Origin: Chlamydomonas sphaeroides
Taxonomy: Eukaryota; Chlorophyta; Chlorophyceae; Chlamydomonadales; Chlamydomonadaceae
Length of the DNA: 64,000 nucleotides
Direction: 5' to 3'
NCBI GenBank assembly: GCA_001662425.1
Contig: BDDC01000126.1
Coordinates: 31,003-95,002 of the forward strand
Part shown: piece after piece, positions 49,324 to 62,100 of the stretch
How positions within the stretch are numbered: the stretch's first letter is position 1
Layout: every line of letters starts with the position of its first letter
Notes under the pieces: generated by a model
What the model saw: the letters and a program-made list of their open reading frames with translations, nothing else
Databases searched by the model: none
What the model was told of the DNA's origin: nothing
Position numbers and translations under genes: made by a program

Positions 49324-51859
49324 CTAGGACACGTCCATCTCCTCGGGCGCGCCCTCAATGACCTCCACGTTGGCCGCCTTGAGCGACAGCACCTTTTGCC
49401 GCAGGATGGCTGCGGGGGCGGGAGGGTGGGGTGCAGCGGGGCTTAGCCGCGCCGGCCGAAGTACTCTCACCCTGCACGGCGCCATCAGCAACGCAGGACA
49501 AGAGCAGCTGCGGGACCTGGAGCGGAGCACAGCGTGTCTGACGCCAGGCGCTACCGAGAGTACCGGTGCCCCTGTGTCCTTCACGGCATGGGCCAACGCG
49601 CCGGCAACCGCTGCGACCAAGACCCACAAGGCCCTGGAGCACCGCCGCGTGCGGGCCGCGCATCTCATGGGACCTGGCCGCGGCGGTGCACCTTCCCCTC
49701 CTCGGCAGCTGCGGTTGCAAAAGCTGGCCCTTAGCCTGTTCGTCCGGCAGGCAGGCACCAGCCCGACCGCGCCCACGCCGGCTGCTCCCCACTCACTGGC
49801 GGTGCCTGGCGCGTACTTGACGGGGAACTGGCGGGTGTAGGTCTTGGCCTGCGGGGCACGAGGCAAGGGGGCAGCAGGCGCACGAGCTGACGACCCAGCC
49901 AGGTAGCAGGACGGCTGGCGTCAAGGCAGGCTCGCCTTCAGTGGCAGGCAGGCTCGCATCCACTCCCGTGCCGCCCTTTTGCCATGCCGCCACCGGCTGC
50001 CCCTTTCCCTCCCTCCCTCCCTCCCTCCTCCCCTGCTGCTGGCCTCTTGGCAGCATGCCGCCTTCCCCCATCCTCTCCCCACTTCCTCCCTGCCCCCCGC
50101 CTCCCGGCCATACCTGCAGGTACTCGTAGTTGCGCAGGTACTCCACGCCGTCCTTGGTGATGACGCACAGGTCCACGTTGGAGCCCGAGCCCAGGTCGTT
50201 CAGCACACCGGACCTGCCGGACGCGGGGGCAGAGGGCGGCGGGGGCGGCAGGGGGCCGCCGCGGGGGGGACGGGTCAGTGGGCCGCGGGATCAGCAGCTG
50301 GCGCAGTATTCCTTCATATCAAACCGGTGGTTCCGCTGCAACCAACTCCACGAAGCCCTCAAGACGGCCCCGCCCAGAGGCCCTCGCCCTCCAGGACTGC
50401 AGCCCCGACGCCCCCGGCACGGCCCCGCTGCTGCCCTGGCTTGGGCTGCTGCGGCTGCGGCCGCCGCACCTGATGGCCTTGGCCACCAGCGCCATGGCCT
50501 CGGGGCGGTCCATGTCGTCCTTGTAGTAGGCCTCGAACATAGCCATGGCGTTGAGCGAGCCGGAGCCCATGGTGCAGAAGGGCAGAGAGTCGGTGGAGCC
50601 GTGCGGGTAGATCTGGGAGGGAAGAGGAGGGAGGAGGAAAGGGAAGGGTGCGGAGGGTTGTGGCGGTGCGGTGTGGCGGCGTAGCGGGCAGGATAAGGAG
50701 GGGGGCAGCAGGGGCGGCAGGTGAGCAGCGGGCTGGGGAGGACTAGCGATCGAGGGCAGCAGGGCGGCAGCGCATTGGGTGGCGTTGGACGGACAGCGGG
50801 CGGAAAGGGATACGGTAGCATGTGGAAGCGCTAGGGGCGGCAGGAGGAGCGCAGGAGGAGCGCAGGAGGAGCGCAGAAGGAGCGCAGGAGGAGCGCCTCC
50901 ACTGAAGCGCCGCCCAGGGGACCGCCGGGCCGGCAGGGGCGCCGTACCGACCGGTACCGCCCCCTTGGCCCCACATGGTGCCCGCCTGTGGGTCCCGATG
51001 GCCCGGCTGGTGGCTTGGGTTCGTGTGCGTCCTGCCCCACGGCCCCCACCGTGAACAGGTGCGCGCCGTTGACGTCGTAGCCGCCCAGCACCAGCGCCGC
51101 GCCTACGTGACCCTGGTACCTGGGGGCGGTGGTGATGGCGATGGTTGAGCATGAGCAGGCGGCCCCGGTGGGGAGCTGGCACCAGGCGGAGATGCGCCAG
51201 GCCGCGCGCATCAGCGGCAAGGCACGGGCCCAGGGCTACTACTGCTGCTGGTGCTCAGAAGCCTCGCAGCGCCACGCGGCTCGCCGGGCCCCGCGCCGGT
51301 AGTCGGCACTCACTTGAACAGGTGCTGCTTGAACATGGTCATCGCCGTGATGACGCGCGCTTGCCGCCCTGTCGCGTGCCGGTGCAGCGCCAGCTGTCCG
51401 GACACCATGTCTGGAGGGAGGGCGTGCACACGGGGCCATCGGCGTTGGCCTCCCCGCGGCGGGCCCCGCCCCCACCTGCGCGTCCGCGCCAGGCCCGCCA
51501 GGCGCCGTGGCGTGCCCCACAGCCCACCCGTCACGTGCTCTAGGTCTGCTGCCGTGCCGGCACCGCAGGCATAGATGTTGTCGGTAATGAAGTGGATCTT
51601 GGAGCAGTTCTTGTCGGCCACCGTGCTCCCCGACGTGGACCGCGTGTCCGCCCCCAGAACAACGCCGTCCTGCGACCCCAGAAGGGCGTCAGCTCCGTGG
51701 TGGAAATGCACCAGCGGCGCCTCTCAGCGATACCTTGAAGACGAGCCCAGCGATGGTTGTGCCCGTCTTCCACGCCTTGGGCAGCTGCATGCCCTTGCCC
51801 TCAAGCATTGCATTGCGCTTGCATAGGTCAAAGTCGAAGCCTCCCGCGTTGGACCCCAT
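49324..51859 (-). CDS. 20S proteasome subunit beta type-7 (beta2, trypsin-like)
   Basis: Eight exons: 51859-51734, 51669-51528, 51410-51314, 51119-51050, 50612-50470, 50213-50114, 49848-49797, 49409-49324; phases consistent; 271 aa. It is one of the three catalytic beta subunits and cleaves after basic residues in nucleus and cytosol. The propeptide MGSNAGGFDFDLCKRN... ends at KTG before the mature N-terminal catalytic Thr (TTIAGLVFK). Then come DGVVLGADTRSTSGSTVADK, CSKIHFITDNIYACGAGTAA, YQGHVGAALVLGGYDVNGAH, YPHGSTDSLPFCTMGSGSLN and NDLGSGSNVDLCVITKDG. The catalytic Thr, the Asp of GADTR and the Lys equivalent are all kept. Closest by eye to plant PBB1/PBB2. Confidence 0.95.
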
Positions 51860-53080
51860 CTTGGCCCTCCCGCGCTTGGCGATCTACTGCAGCGACCTCA
51901 AAGCTTATTGCGTTGTGACTAGATGGATAGCAGGCGTGAACGTTACTGTCAGGACAGCGCAGGGGGGCGGGACTGTTACGAGTATGGGGCCTCGCGAGAG
52001 GGCTATGCCCTTGGCAAAGCCTCGCGACATGCAGCTGCCCCACGCGCCGACTTGTCAATGTTGTAATTTTAGATAAACAGGACCTGACTCAATGTGCGGG
52101 CAGCCAGAAGCGGTTGTCGCGGGGCAAGTGAACCATGGACCTGTCGGGGTGTGCCGCACCGCACCAGGAGGACCTCCTAGACCGCACCTACCGCACCAAG
52201 ACACCAAGGCCCTGCTCCAACCCGTGGCATACTGCCTTCAGCAGCTCTTAGCCTCTCAACATGTCTGCTGTCGAACTGAGTGGTGCATGGCATGTGTGTA
52301 CGGCGCCTGTGCGTGGCTGGAGCGGGACCTCGCTCGCTCCGCTGGCGGCGCCGCCGGCTGCGACGGGGCCGGACCGAGGCTGTCTAGGAGTCATGCACGA
52401 TGTGTTCCGCATGAAACCAAGGCCCTTTCTCCCCTCGTCGACATACGGCCGATCGGGCGGGGGCTCGGCAAGGTGAGTAGGGGCGGGCCCCCTTTCAAGG
52501 CAACTGGCTTCGCTTTAGTTTTCCACAAACTGCCGTAAGACACGGTTGCTGGCTTGTTGCGGCACCCAAAGCGACAGTACGCCGAGGCAAAGGCGCAAAG
52601 CGGCATGCAACAGTACTGCCCGCGCGCCGGGTGCGCGGCTCCGCGCCAACGCAGAGGAGCCCGGACCGGGCGGCATCTCATGCGTCCGATGACTTGCTGG
52701 GACCAGGGGAGTCTCCCCTGGCTGGGACTAAGCATTAACATGCACGTCTACACGCACGTTTACACGCACGGACAACCGTGCTTCGGATCGATGGCCCAGG
52801 CCCCTCCTCCCAACCGACACAACATACATGCACGGCAATGCCATAAGGTTGCCCCCATCCGGAATGGGAGAAAGGGCGTCATCCCCACCCAGTCCTGCCT
52901 TCATCTAGGGCTGCCGGCCGCCACCTCCAATTGGGATTCCAAGGCCTGCCTGCCGTCACCTTTCATCCCAGACTACAGTACGCAGGAGATATCGATGAAT
53001 TCACGTTTTCGCAGGTGACAGATATTCCTTCTTTGACTTCGTTCTAGCTTATCATTAGGAGATGGTTCTGTCCTTCACCT
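51860..53080. other. Intergenic stretch with no recognised gene
   Basis: An open frame of 148 codons (52092-52538, +) lacks an ATG start and any known motif and is probably chance. The sequence becomes less GC-rich toward 52980-53080. Confidence 0.45.
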
Positions 53081-53371
53081 TTAAAGTGGGGGGCGTGGGT
53101 TCGACTTCCATATACCTATCACCCCTTCGGGGGTTAGTGGACCCTTCGGGGAGTAATTTGCCCTTCGGGGCCAACCAAAATATCGAGACCGAGATGACAA
53201 CTGACGCCTTTGGCCGAATGCCTGTGCGGGCACCTCCGGATTTCTCAGTCTGGCTCCTTTGACCTTTGATTACAAGGCGTTGCTTGCAAAGGCGCCCACT
53301 AACCTCTCAACCAGCCCTCTACGTGCCGGCACTTGTCTGGGACGCGACCCTGGTGTGGGCGAAGCCCACAC
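53081..53371. repeat. Cluster of small GC hairpins with TTCG loops
   Basis: Three palindromes of the form C3-4 TTCG G3-4 occur at about 53122-53133, 53142-53151 and 53161-53170. An 8-bp stem with a GAA loop (GTGTGGGC/GCCCACAC) lies at 53353-53371. The surrounding DNA has lower GC than its neighbours. Such palindrome-studded spacers are known from volvocine organelle genomes; organelle origin here is inference. Confidence 0.6.
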
Positions 53372-53525
53372 GGCCCACAATACCCCTGTCAAACCTGGTA
53401 CCTCCACCCGGACATAGCCGGGGCACGCTTGAATGCAAATAAATGGCGGGCCCCCGGCCCCTGGCCTCGGGCTAGCACGAGCCTACGGCCGCCATCGCGA
53501 CAGCCGCCGCCCAGCCAGCCAGACA

Positions 53526-53746
53526 CGGCCAGGAGGCAGGGCCCGCCCTCGCTGCCAGCTCAGCCCAAATAGCCCCTAACATTGCTACGCTTCCGCTTGG
53601 CGCCGCCAGCAGACAAGACCTCCGCCCGTCCGCCGCGGCCGCCGCTGCCCCCGCGGCCGCTCGGCCCTGGTCCGAAGGTGGTGGCGGCGGCGGCAGGCCT
53701 GCCCCGGGCACCACCGTCAGAGGTTGGGCGGCCGCGCTTGCCGCAC
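53526..53746 (-). repeat. Dispersed repeat, copy 2 (AT-hook-like coding fragment)
   Basis: Minus-strand match to 29905-30124. Here the frame is open from an ATG at about 53817 and encodes MAQATLDLFMDRRGSG, then KRGRPTSDGG (AT-hook core), a Gly-rich stretch and KRKRS. It is probably the N-terminal part of a transposon-borne protein, truncated. Confidence 0.7.
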
Positions 53747-54082
53747 GGTGGTGGCTTGCCGCGGCTGAGGCCGCTGCCGCGCCGGTCCATGAATAAATCA
53801 AGGGTAGCTTGAGCCACTTGAGCCCTTATTTTGCACCAGCCAGGCCATACCGGTACTCGCAGCTCGGCAGCTAGCTAGGCAATGTATGGTTGCTTGCTCG
53901 TGGAAGCACATGTCACCATCACAGCTAACGGCAGCAGTTGCACCCTTGTGTGCAGCGGAACGGCACGTACGAGTCCACGGAACCCAGGCGGCAGGCGCTA
54001 CGCACGATGAATAGGCAGGCATAGCAGGCAGCACCTCGCAGCGCCTCCGTGAGTGCATAGCTAGCTCCGTTATCCGGACGGA

Positions 54083-54085
<3 letters not shown>

Positions 54086-54121
<36 letters not shown>
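54086..54121. repeat. Microsatellite (AT)18
   Basis: A perfect AT dinucleotide run of 36 bp in otherwise mixed-composition DNA, 3' of the secreted-protein gene. Confidence 0.95.
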
Positions 54122-54124
<3 letters not shown>

Positions 54125-54445
54125 CTTCGATGATCCTGCCAAGCGCGCGCGGCCCTGCTTCACGGCGGCTGGCTGGCCATGCACGCCGCCGCCCCAGTTC
54201 AGCATCCTCGCGCCCCACCATACACGCACATAGCGTCTCAAATTAGTAGAATTAGCGTTTAGCTATGCAGCCCCCGTTTCAACGTAGATGCCAGCGGTGT
54301 AAGCTGACTGTTGTGGGAAGTCCCGGGACGCAGTGAGGATGTCCGTGAACCTCAGCTGCCCCTGGGCGTCAGAATAGGCGCTGCGAGTGCGCGTGGGGCG
54401 CACGGGCACCGCAGCGCAGGGCCGTGCGTCAGTTGGCGGTACACA

Positions 54446-56088
54446 TTACTCATTCGTACGGCGGCAGACGTACAGCGAGCTGGTGCTGTGCCGCGTGCTG
54501 GTAGCTACTTAGGTCGGGCGGCCGCGGCAGCTCGCTCGCTACATTCTACGTGCGACGGAAAGGAGAACACGAGCTTGCAGCGGCTAGGCTCGCGCCCGCC
54601 GTACGCGTGCCCTGCCTCACACACGCACCTGGCGGTGCCCCAGAACGTGTTGAAGCCCCACTGGAAGGGAGTGCGGGTGCCCTGCGCCGGCAGTGCGCCG
54701 GAGCTGGCCTCGCGGCTGTAGAAGCTCAGCAGGCCCTCGGCATCCGTGCTGCGTGATGACGAGCCAGCGTTGCAGGGAATCAGATACGCCGTCTTGCTGC
54801 GCATGTTGACGCTTAGGCACTTGTCAGGCTGGGACTTGGGGCTCAGCGTCCATTGGCTGCCGGCCGCCCAAAGTTGCCACAGCTGCGACGGACGACGTGC
54901 GGGCAGCAGGCAGGTCACTTCAATTAGTCATCACAGCAGGGCAAGGTGCATGTGCGGACTTATAACAAGGTATCGTACGCAAGTCTATCTTTCCTGCCGA
55001 GCGCCGCAAAAACACCAGCGTGCGCACCTGGCTGTCGGCGGGCCCGCCCAGGCTCGGAAAGTTGTGTGTGGCATTCTCTGCCACCGCGGTCAGCAGCCTT
55101 CCATGGTAGTCAGACAGGTAGTACCATGGCGAGGGCTGCTGCGGGGGCGCTGCGCGCGGCAAGCAGGGAGAGTAGGAAGGACGGCATGCAGGGGAATGGA
55201 GGGAGCGAGGGACGTCAGCTAACTAGCGCCAGCATGGCGGTGGCGGCAAGTAGAACCTGTTGCCAGCAGGCGTAGCGGCGAGCGGGGCGGACGCGGACGT
55301 GTGTACGGCGAGTTGGGTACGGCATGCAGGGCGCCGCACACTGCTGCAGTACACGCACGCATGCGTGCATGCGTGCTTGCGCGGTGGCTGGCTTACGCGG
55401 CGGTGGGCTGGTGCTCTGCAGCGTGAAGAACGCTGCGGCCGCTGGCTGATTGACGTCGTTGCAGGTCACGGCGCGGAGCGTGCCGTTGAACACCCATGCG
55501 CTGATGCGCGTCGACCAGGTTGCGGCGAAGCCCTGAGGCATGCAAGCAAGTAAGCCAGGGAGCATTGTGGCGCTAGCTGTTCGGGAAACATGACTACTCG
55601 TTAGCCACTGATCTTGGGGCGTAGGCCCCGCCGCGCAGCGGCTAGCTACGGGCGAGCTCTCATTTCGGGGCCCGGGTAGCCCGGGGCAGGCCCGCTGCTG
55701 TTATCCGTGTATGTGTCGGCAGGGCATGTACGCGTACGTACAGATAGAGGGTGTGTGTGCCACGTCTCCCTTGCTTGGGACGGCCCAGCCCATTCCCTTA
55801 TCTCACGCACGCCAGCGGCAATCCCAAGGGTGATGTTCATCTACATATTTCATATTTACTGTATGGTGTAAGAATTATTTGTTCTAAAATTAAATATTAG
55901 GATTAATGCCACGCAAACGGTGGCTGGGCTATCTAGATGCATACGCCTCTAATGGCTCACCAGGCAAGTCGTGTTGCTCGTGTCGCTGCGCGGCAGGAGC
56001 TGGAAGCTGCGCATGGGTGGGCGGTCGGGCAGCAGGTCGCAAGTAAACAGCAGGAAGTAAGCGTGTCAGCGCCTATGCACACAGCTAA

Positions 56089-56119
<31 letters not shown>

Positions 56120-59100
56120 TGCGCACCTGTCACTGCCATTTAACTTCTTGATGACTAGCCTAAAGATCTGAGGGGTGGGACACCACAGGCACTTACACGC
56201 GGTAAATAAGCAAGCAGGGCCCGGGAACTGAAGCGTACAGGTGCAACATACATAGCAACAATTGGCAGGCACTGCACACCTGGTTACTGTCGCTGCCGCA
56301 ATAGTTGTAGCGCACGAACCGACCGCCCAGCGTGGCGTTTGCCGCAGGAGCGTCCAGAGAGAGGCAGTGACGCCGCCCCGTGACGCTCTCCCGCAGCCTG
56401 AACCAGGCATCACCTGCGAGCGAGCGAGGGCGTACGTATCTTGCATCTCCGGGTCGAGCGCTTGTTTGTGAGCACGCACGCCTCTCACTCCCCAACCTGT
56501 GCCCTGAGTGCCCTGCTGAGCACCCGCCGCCGGCCGCGTGTCGGTAGCGAGCACATGCTTACCCACTAACTCCAACTCTAAGCGCAGGTGCGACAGCGGC
56601 TGCATGAAAGTCGCCGCGCTGTATGCCTGCATGCTGACCTGCACGCGCGCGCATGCAAGGGAAACACACATTGCGGCGGCGGCGTTTGTTGCGCGGCAGC
56701 GCGACAGCAGCAGCAACATGCAGCGACGCTGACATACAAGGCGGCCGCACCGTCAAACCAATGACTTCCGTGCTATTATTTGTGGTTGCCGGAAGTCCCA
56801 GGGCCTTCCCAGCGACAGCGTTGGGCAGCAGCATTACGGGGTTGTAGAGTTCTGGGGATGATAGATACAAATGCAGGGACAAATAAATGGGGGCCAGCGG
56901 CTGTGTGTTCAACTTGTAGGGCCGAAATAGAGTACCAGTGTGTGCGTCAATCGATCGCGCGGAGTTGCAAGCATGCACGCATGCGCTGCGCTGCTATGTA
57001 TGCTATGCTGACTGCGCAGCAGATTAGCGAAACATTTCGTACGTGTGATTGTCGTACACACACATGCGGTGCCACGCACTGACCTCCGTAGCAGCCGTCT
57101 GCGGTGCCGTCTGGCTGCGTGTAAGGCACCCAGTTGTAACGTTGATAGTTGCAGAGGCAGGCGCCTTCCTGAATTATAACGTCGGTGCCAGTAGTCGTTG
57201 CGTTGCTGCTGCACCTCACTGGGGGCGGCGGGGTTGACATGAATGACGGGGTGCTGCATGCATGCATATACATATACATGTGGGCAAGCATGGGCGAGCT
57301 AGGGCAGCAAGTAAGGGCCGAGTGGCTTTCAAGCGATGATGCGTTGGTGTTGTGGATGGGTCCCGTATATATATGCACGCACCTCAAACGGCAACTGGCG
57401 GTGGGGCGGGCGCGCGGGCCTATCTAGACTGCTGACCGTGGATGGAAGCGTCGGGCCCCCATGCAACGCATGTGTGCATGATCATATCTGCAAGCAACAC
57501 AACAAGCGCACCTGTCTGCCCGTCGAAGCGCACGCAGGTTTTGGTAGCTGCATTGTAGCGAGTGTTGATGGGGCAGGCGACGCAGGCCTTGAGGGCTGCG
57601 TTGTACAGCGGTGCGAGGGACGCGGCGGAGCAGCTGCACGCGGTGGAGTTGTAGCCGGTGATGGTGCAGGTGGCGTTACCGCAGGCACCCTGTGCACACA
57701 GGTAGACTGGCCCGGGCGGGTGGGAGCGGCGAAAAGGGAAGATAGATCAGCAGGAGGGAAGTTTCCATTCCAGCAGGGGCGTAAGGGGCGGGACGGGGAA
57801 CAGGGCACGCAGTAAGCTCCAGCGGCCCTGCCTCTATGCCCAGCCACCTACCCGTTGGGTACAAGCAGCTCCTGTTGGACGCGTCGTACAAAGTGTAGAA
57901 GGGGCAGGCGACACAGGTCTTGTTGGATGCTTCAAAGGTGGTGTTGGCCGGGCAGAACAGACACGTCCTGTTGGACACCTCGTAAACTGTGTTGGCGGGA
58001 CAAGCAACGCAGCTCTTGTTGGACGTCTCATAGTAGGTGTTGACAGGGCAGAAGAGACACGTCTTGTTGGACGCTTCGTATCGTGTGTTGGCGGGGCAGG
58101 CGACGCACGTCTTGTTCGATGCCTCATAGCACGTTTCCAACGGGCACGGGGTGCAGGTCTTTCTGGCGGGCTCGAGATACGAGCCCATGGGGCAGAACAG
58201 ACACGTCTTGTTGGACGCCTCGTAAATTGTGTTGGCGGGACAAGCAACACACGTCTTGTTGGACGTCTCGTAGTACGTGTTAGGCGGGCAGGGGAGGCAT
58301 GTCTTGTTTGATGCCTCAAGATAGGTGCCAGAGGGACAGGCCACACAGGTCTTGTTGGCCGCCTCGTAGAGGGTGCCCGTAGGGCAGGGTACGCAGCTCT
58401 TGCTTGTTGCGTTGTACACCGGCCGCAGCTCGCCCGGGCAGCTGCACACGGCAGTGTCGTTCCTCGTCATGGTGCAGGACGCGGTGCCACAGACACCCTG
58501 CCTGCATATGTCCACTGCTCGCTCCGGAAGGCCGATGCAGGGGCCGGGGAGGAAGGGGCAGCAGGGGGACGGCGCCGCGTACTGAGAAATAGAAATAGAA
58601 AAAGAAATAGGAACAGAAATAATAGAAATAGGAATAGGAATAGGAATAGGAATAGGAATAGGAATAGGAATAGGAATAGGAATAGGAATAGAAATAGAAA
58701 TAGAAATAGAAATAGAAATAGAAATAGAAATAGAAATAGAAATAGAAATAGAAATAGAAATAGGATGAAAAAAGGATGGATAGCCCACTTGCACACATCT
58801 ATTTTAAATTATGTTTTTACACTCATCATCAGCTGCTGCGGATCGGCGCAGCCCCCGTCCGCAGCCCCTGGCTCTCACGCTCCGCCTCGCCTCATATCAT
58901 GTTCACCTATGCAGTCGTCAACGGGCGGCGGCAGGTAGACGAGCGCTGGGGTGAGTCGCGGGCAGATGCAGCTGTAAGAGCGGGCCGTGTTCTGGCAGAT
59001 GCTGGAGCCGCCGCATGGGGGCTTGGCTGAGATGCACCTGCGCGGGCGGGGCGCGCAACACGGGCCAGCAGCCGGCGGATGCTTGCTTGCCGCTAACCAC

Positions 59101-62100
59101 CAAATGCTCGTATGCATGCGTGCGTACTAGCGCTACTGTAGCGTAGCGGCCATGCATCCGGTGCACATTCAGGTACCTGAAATCAATTGGAATGAGCTAA
59201 TAACTAACCGCCAGCGCTCCCTCGCCCCTGCACTGGCACGCACGCATGTGCACCCCATACATGCGCCGCCGCTCGATCCCTCCATGTAATAAATCTTCCG
59301 CGCATAGCATTGCACAGGACCTACGGTAGCCCATCGCCCTTTGCTTACTCGTTGTTGTCTTGTGGTCCAACGAAGTCATGATGCAGCGTGCATGTACGTA
59401 CGCCGCCACCGCGTTACAAAGCAACCAAGCCGGGGGGCCGTAGCGACGGCACATAGCGTCGTCAGTACGCGTACTGACGACGTACGTGTGCATACATGGC
59501 AGGGGCGTAGCGTCGCGCGCATGCTCCGTCCAAGCGAGCACTCGCTGGCTCCCCACTGCTATGCTTGCTGCTGCAGGGCCGCACGCACCTACACACATCC
59601 GCAGCGTGGCGACGGTCGATGCCGCAAACACTGTCCCGCTTGGGCAGTCGCAAACGAAGCTGCCTGCACGCACACCGGGGGTCGGCGGCTGGATTAGCTG
59701 GATGCATGGGTGCGTGTGTGAGGCGCAGCGAGCGCGAGGCTGCTGCCGGCTGCTGGGTTCGCGCGTCATGTTAGTTCAGTCAGAGCGCAGCCGCGGGTGT
59801 TCGTTGCGCGCCGCATCTCATCAGCAGGGAGGCGAAGCTGCGTTGCAATAATTTCCGTATGCGTGCATGAGTGGTTCGTTGGGATGCACGCAAAGCAAAT
59901 CCATCCACACGCGAGCGACGGGTTAACGTTGTGCCTTTGTGCGCGCGTAGATGCAGGGGCCAGGCGGCATGCGGGCTGCTGTTTTCATAACATGTCAGTT
60001 GGCCGGCGGCGTATGCATCAAGCAAGCCAGCAAGCCGGGACGTGTGTTCAAGTGTTAGGTGAAAACGGAACCCCACACACGGCACAGCACACCTAAGGGT
60101 TGAGTGGCGCATCGGCCGTGCAGGGAGGGAATGCGGTTGTGTGCGCAGAGGCAGGAGCTAGCGGCCGCGGGCCCCACCAGGCGTGTTCCTGCATATGGCT
60201 CTGTAGGTGGTGGAGTTGCCGCAAGGCAGCGCGGCCTTATTGGCGCACCTGCGAGCGAGCGAGCAGAGACAGCAAGCCGCCACGCCGGGGCAGCACAGGG
60301 TTAACCCCAACGTTGGGTGGCAGCCAGATAGAGTGCGGTGGGCTCCATCTTGTTCGCAACACGGTATGGTGTCGTACGGTGTTCGACATGTTTGTTCTTG
60401 TCTTTGTGTGCGTACCACGCATGTCCCGCGCGGGAGACGCATGCCAAGATCCATGTCCCGCCCCCAAGCAACGGCCTTGCTTGTGCCTGTCGCCGATCTA
60501 AGTAAACGAGCGACCGCGCGCCACATATATGGGCTTACTCGTCGATGTCTTGGTGACGTCCGTGCGTGTGGATGGCGGGACGGGGCCACGTAGCGTAGGT
60601 GGCATGTCCAGGTGTGGCACGGGAGGGAGGCGGCAGGGTGAGGCGGGAGCGAGGGGGTTTTCAAAGCCTTGAAGAGGCACAGCAGGGTGCAGATAGAGAC
60701 AGCGCCCGGCGGGGACCTCGCGCCCCTGCTTACCAACGCAATCTTGCATTGTGGCAATGTAAATGAACCCAGGGCTGCAGATGTCTGCCGGGGTAGCGAC
60801 ACGGCCGCAAGCCACAGACGGAGGATCGCGATCGGGAGGGGCAGGAGGGCATTAGGCAGCAGGAGTTGATGTGGCGATATGCACGACCACGCCAGCGGGA
60901 GAGGCCCGCCTTTGCAGCCTGGCAGCCGCCAACATGCGCGGGCAGCAGTTGGATGTATGGGGGCGGTGGCTCGCGCCGGTGTTAGCAGCAGCGCTGTGCC
61001 CCGGCACCGCGCTTACTTCCCATCCACCTCTGCCTCGTGCCGCTCTGGCTGAGCGCTCCGGCGCTCACCGACACACTTGTGCCTGGCCGCGTTCCACATC
61101 TTGCCGGCGGCGAGGCAGTTGCAGCGATACGTTCCCGCCATGTTGACGCACACCGCGCCCGACGTAGCCTGGCTGCCGCAGACGCCGATTTTGCACTGCG
61201 ACCCAACACGCGCGCAGCCGGGCAGGCAAGCGTCCGCAGGGCTCGACACGTCGACAGAGGTAGGTTCCTGCACGCGCAGCCAGCTGCAGGTTCCCACCGG
61301 GGACCGGGGGCCTTCGCAGCTAGCGTAGCGCCAGAGAGCCAGCCTCCCCTGCTGCTGCCCATCCAGCAGCGTGGCAGCGGACTCACGCCAGCTAGCTAGC
61401 GAGGCACGGAGGCCCCCTACCTGCCTGCGCCCCGGCCGTGCCGCACCTCGTTAGTTTCGGCACAAGCCATTGTCGCGCTGTCGTACGTGAAACCCTGGGG
61501 AGGGCGGCGGGCCGGCGGCGCGAGGTGACATGGATGGGGCCACATACCAGCAACCGCCTCGGCTTCATTCCACCTCTCGCTCTGTGTCTCTCTCCCTGCC
61601 TCTCTTTGATACGACGACCACCCCGCACCGCCCGGCTGCGCTCACAAAGGGGCAGCTGCACGTGAAACCGCCATTGGAGGTTTCGACACACGCCGCGCTT
61701 CCGCAAGGGGGAGGCAGTGTCTGGCTGCGGAGGCGGCGGGGGGCGCACGAACGCAGTCATAGGCGACAAGCACATCATCCGCGCGCGCGCCGCGACGACA
61801 CTTCGTCCGCCACGCGGCTCGAGCCCAGCCCTCGCCAACTCACCAGGGCTGGTAAGCTGTCGAGCGGCCATGTCACGTGTGCGGACCATCGGGGCGGGTG
61901 GCGAGGAGTTGGGCCCAGAGCACAAGAATCGAATGTGCGGGCGGCGGAATCGCCCAAGCAGCTCAGGCCCGCGCACATCCGCGACGGCGGGTCGTCCTTC
62001 CGCGAGCTAGCAAAGAGGTTGCAAGCCGACCCAATGGATGACCTGCTGGTGTGCTCCCGAACAACCCCGCAAGCAAGCACACACACCTTGCACCAACACC

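Noticed and set aside
52092..52538. 148-codon open frame after the proteasome gene
   Set aside because: It lacks an ATG start at its beginning, has no recognisable domain or exon signals, and its composition fits chance in GC-rich DNA.
53040..53120. tRNA-like GGGTTCGAC segment
   Set aside because: A T-loop-like motif is present, but no matching acceptor stem, anticodon arm or D-arm could be folded around it.
54086..56120. AT runs as possible CRISPR or origin elements
   Set aside because: They are simple AT microsatellites, one of them inside an intron; there are no spaced direct repeats.
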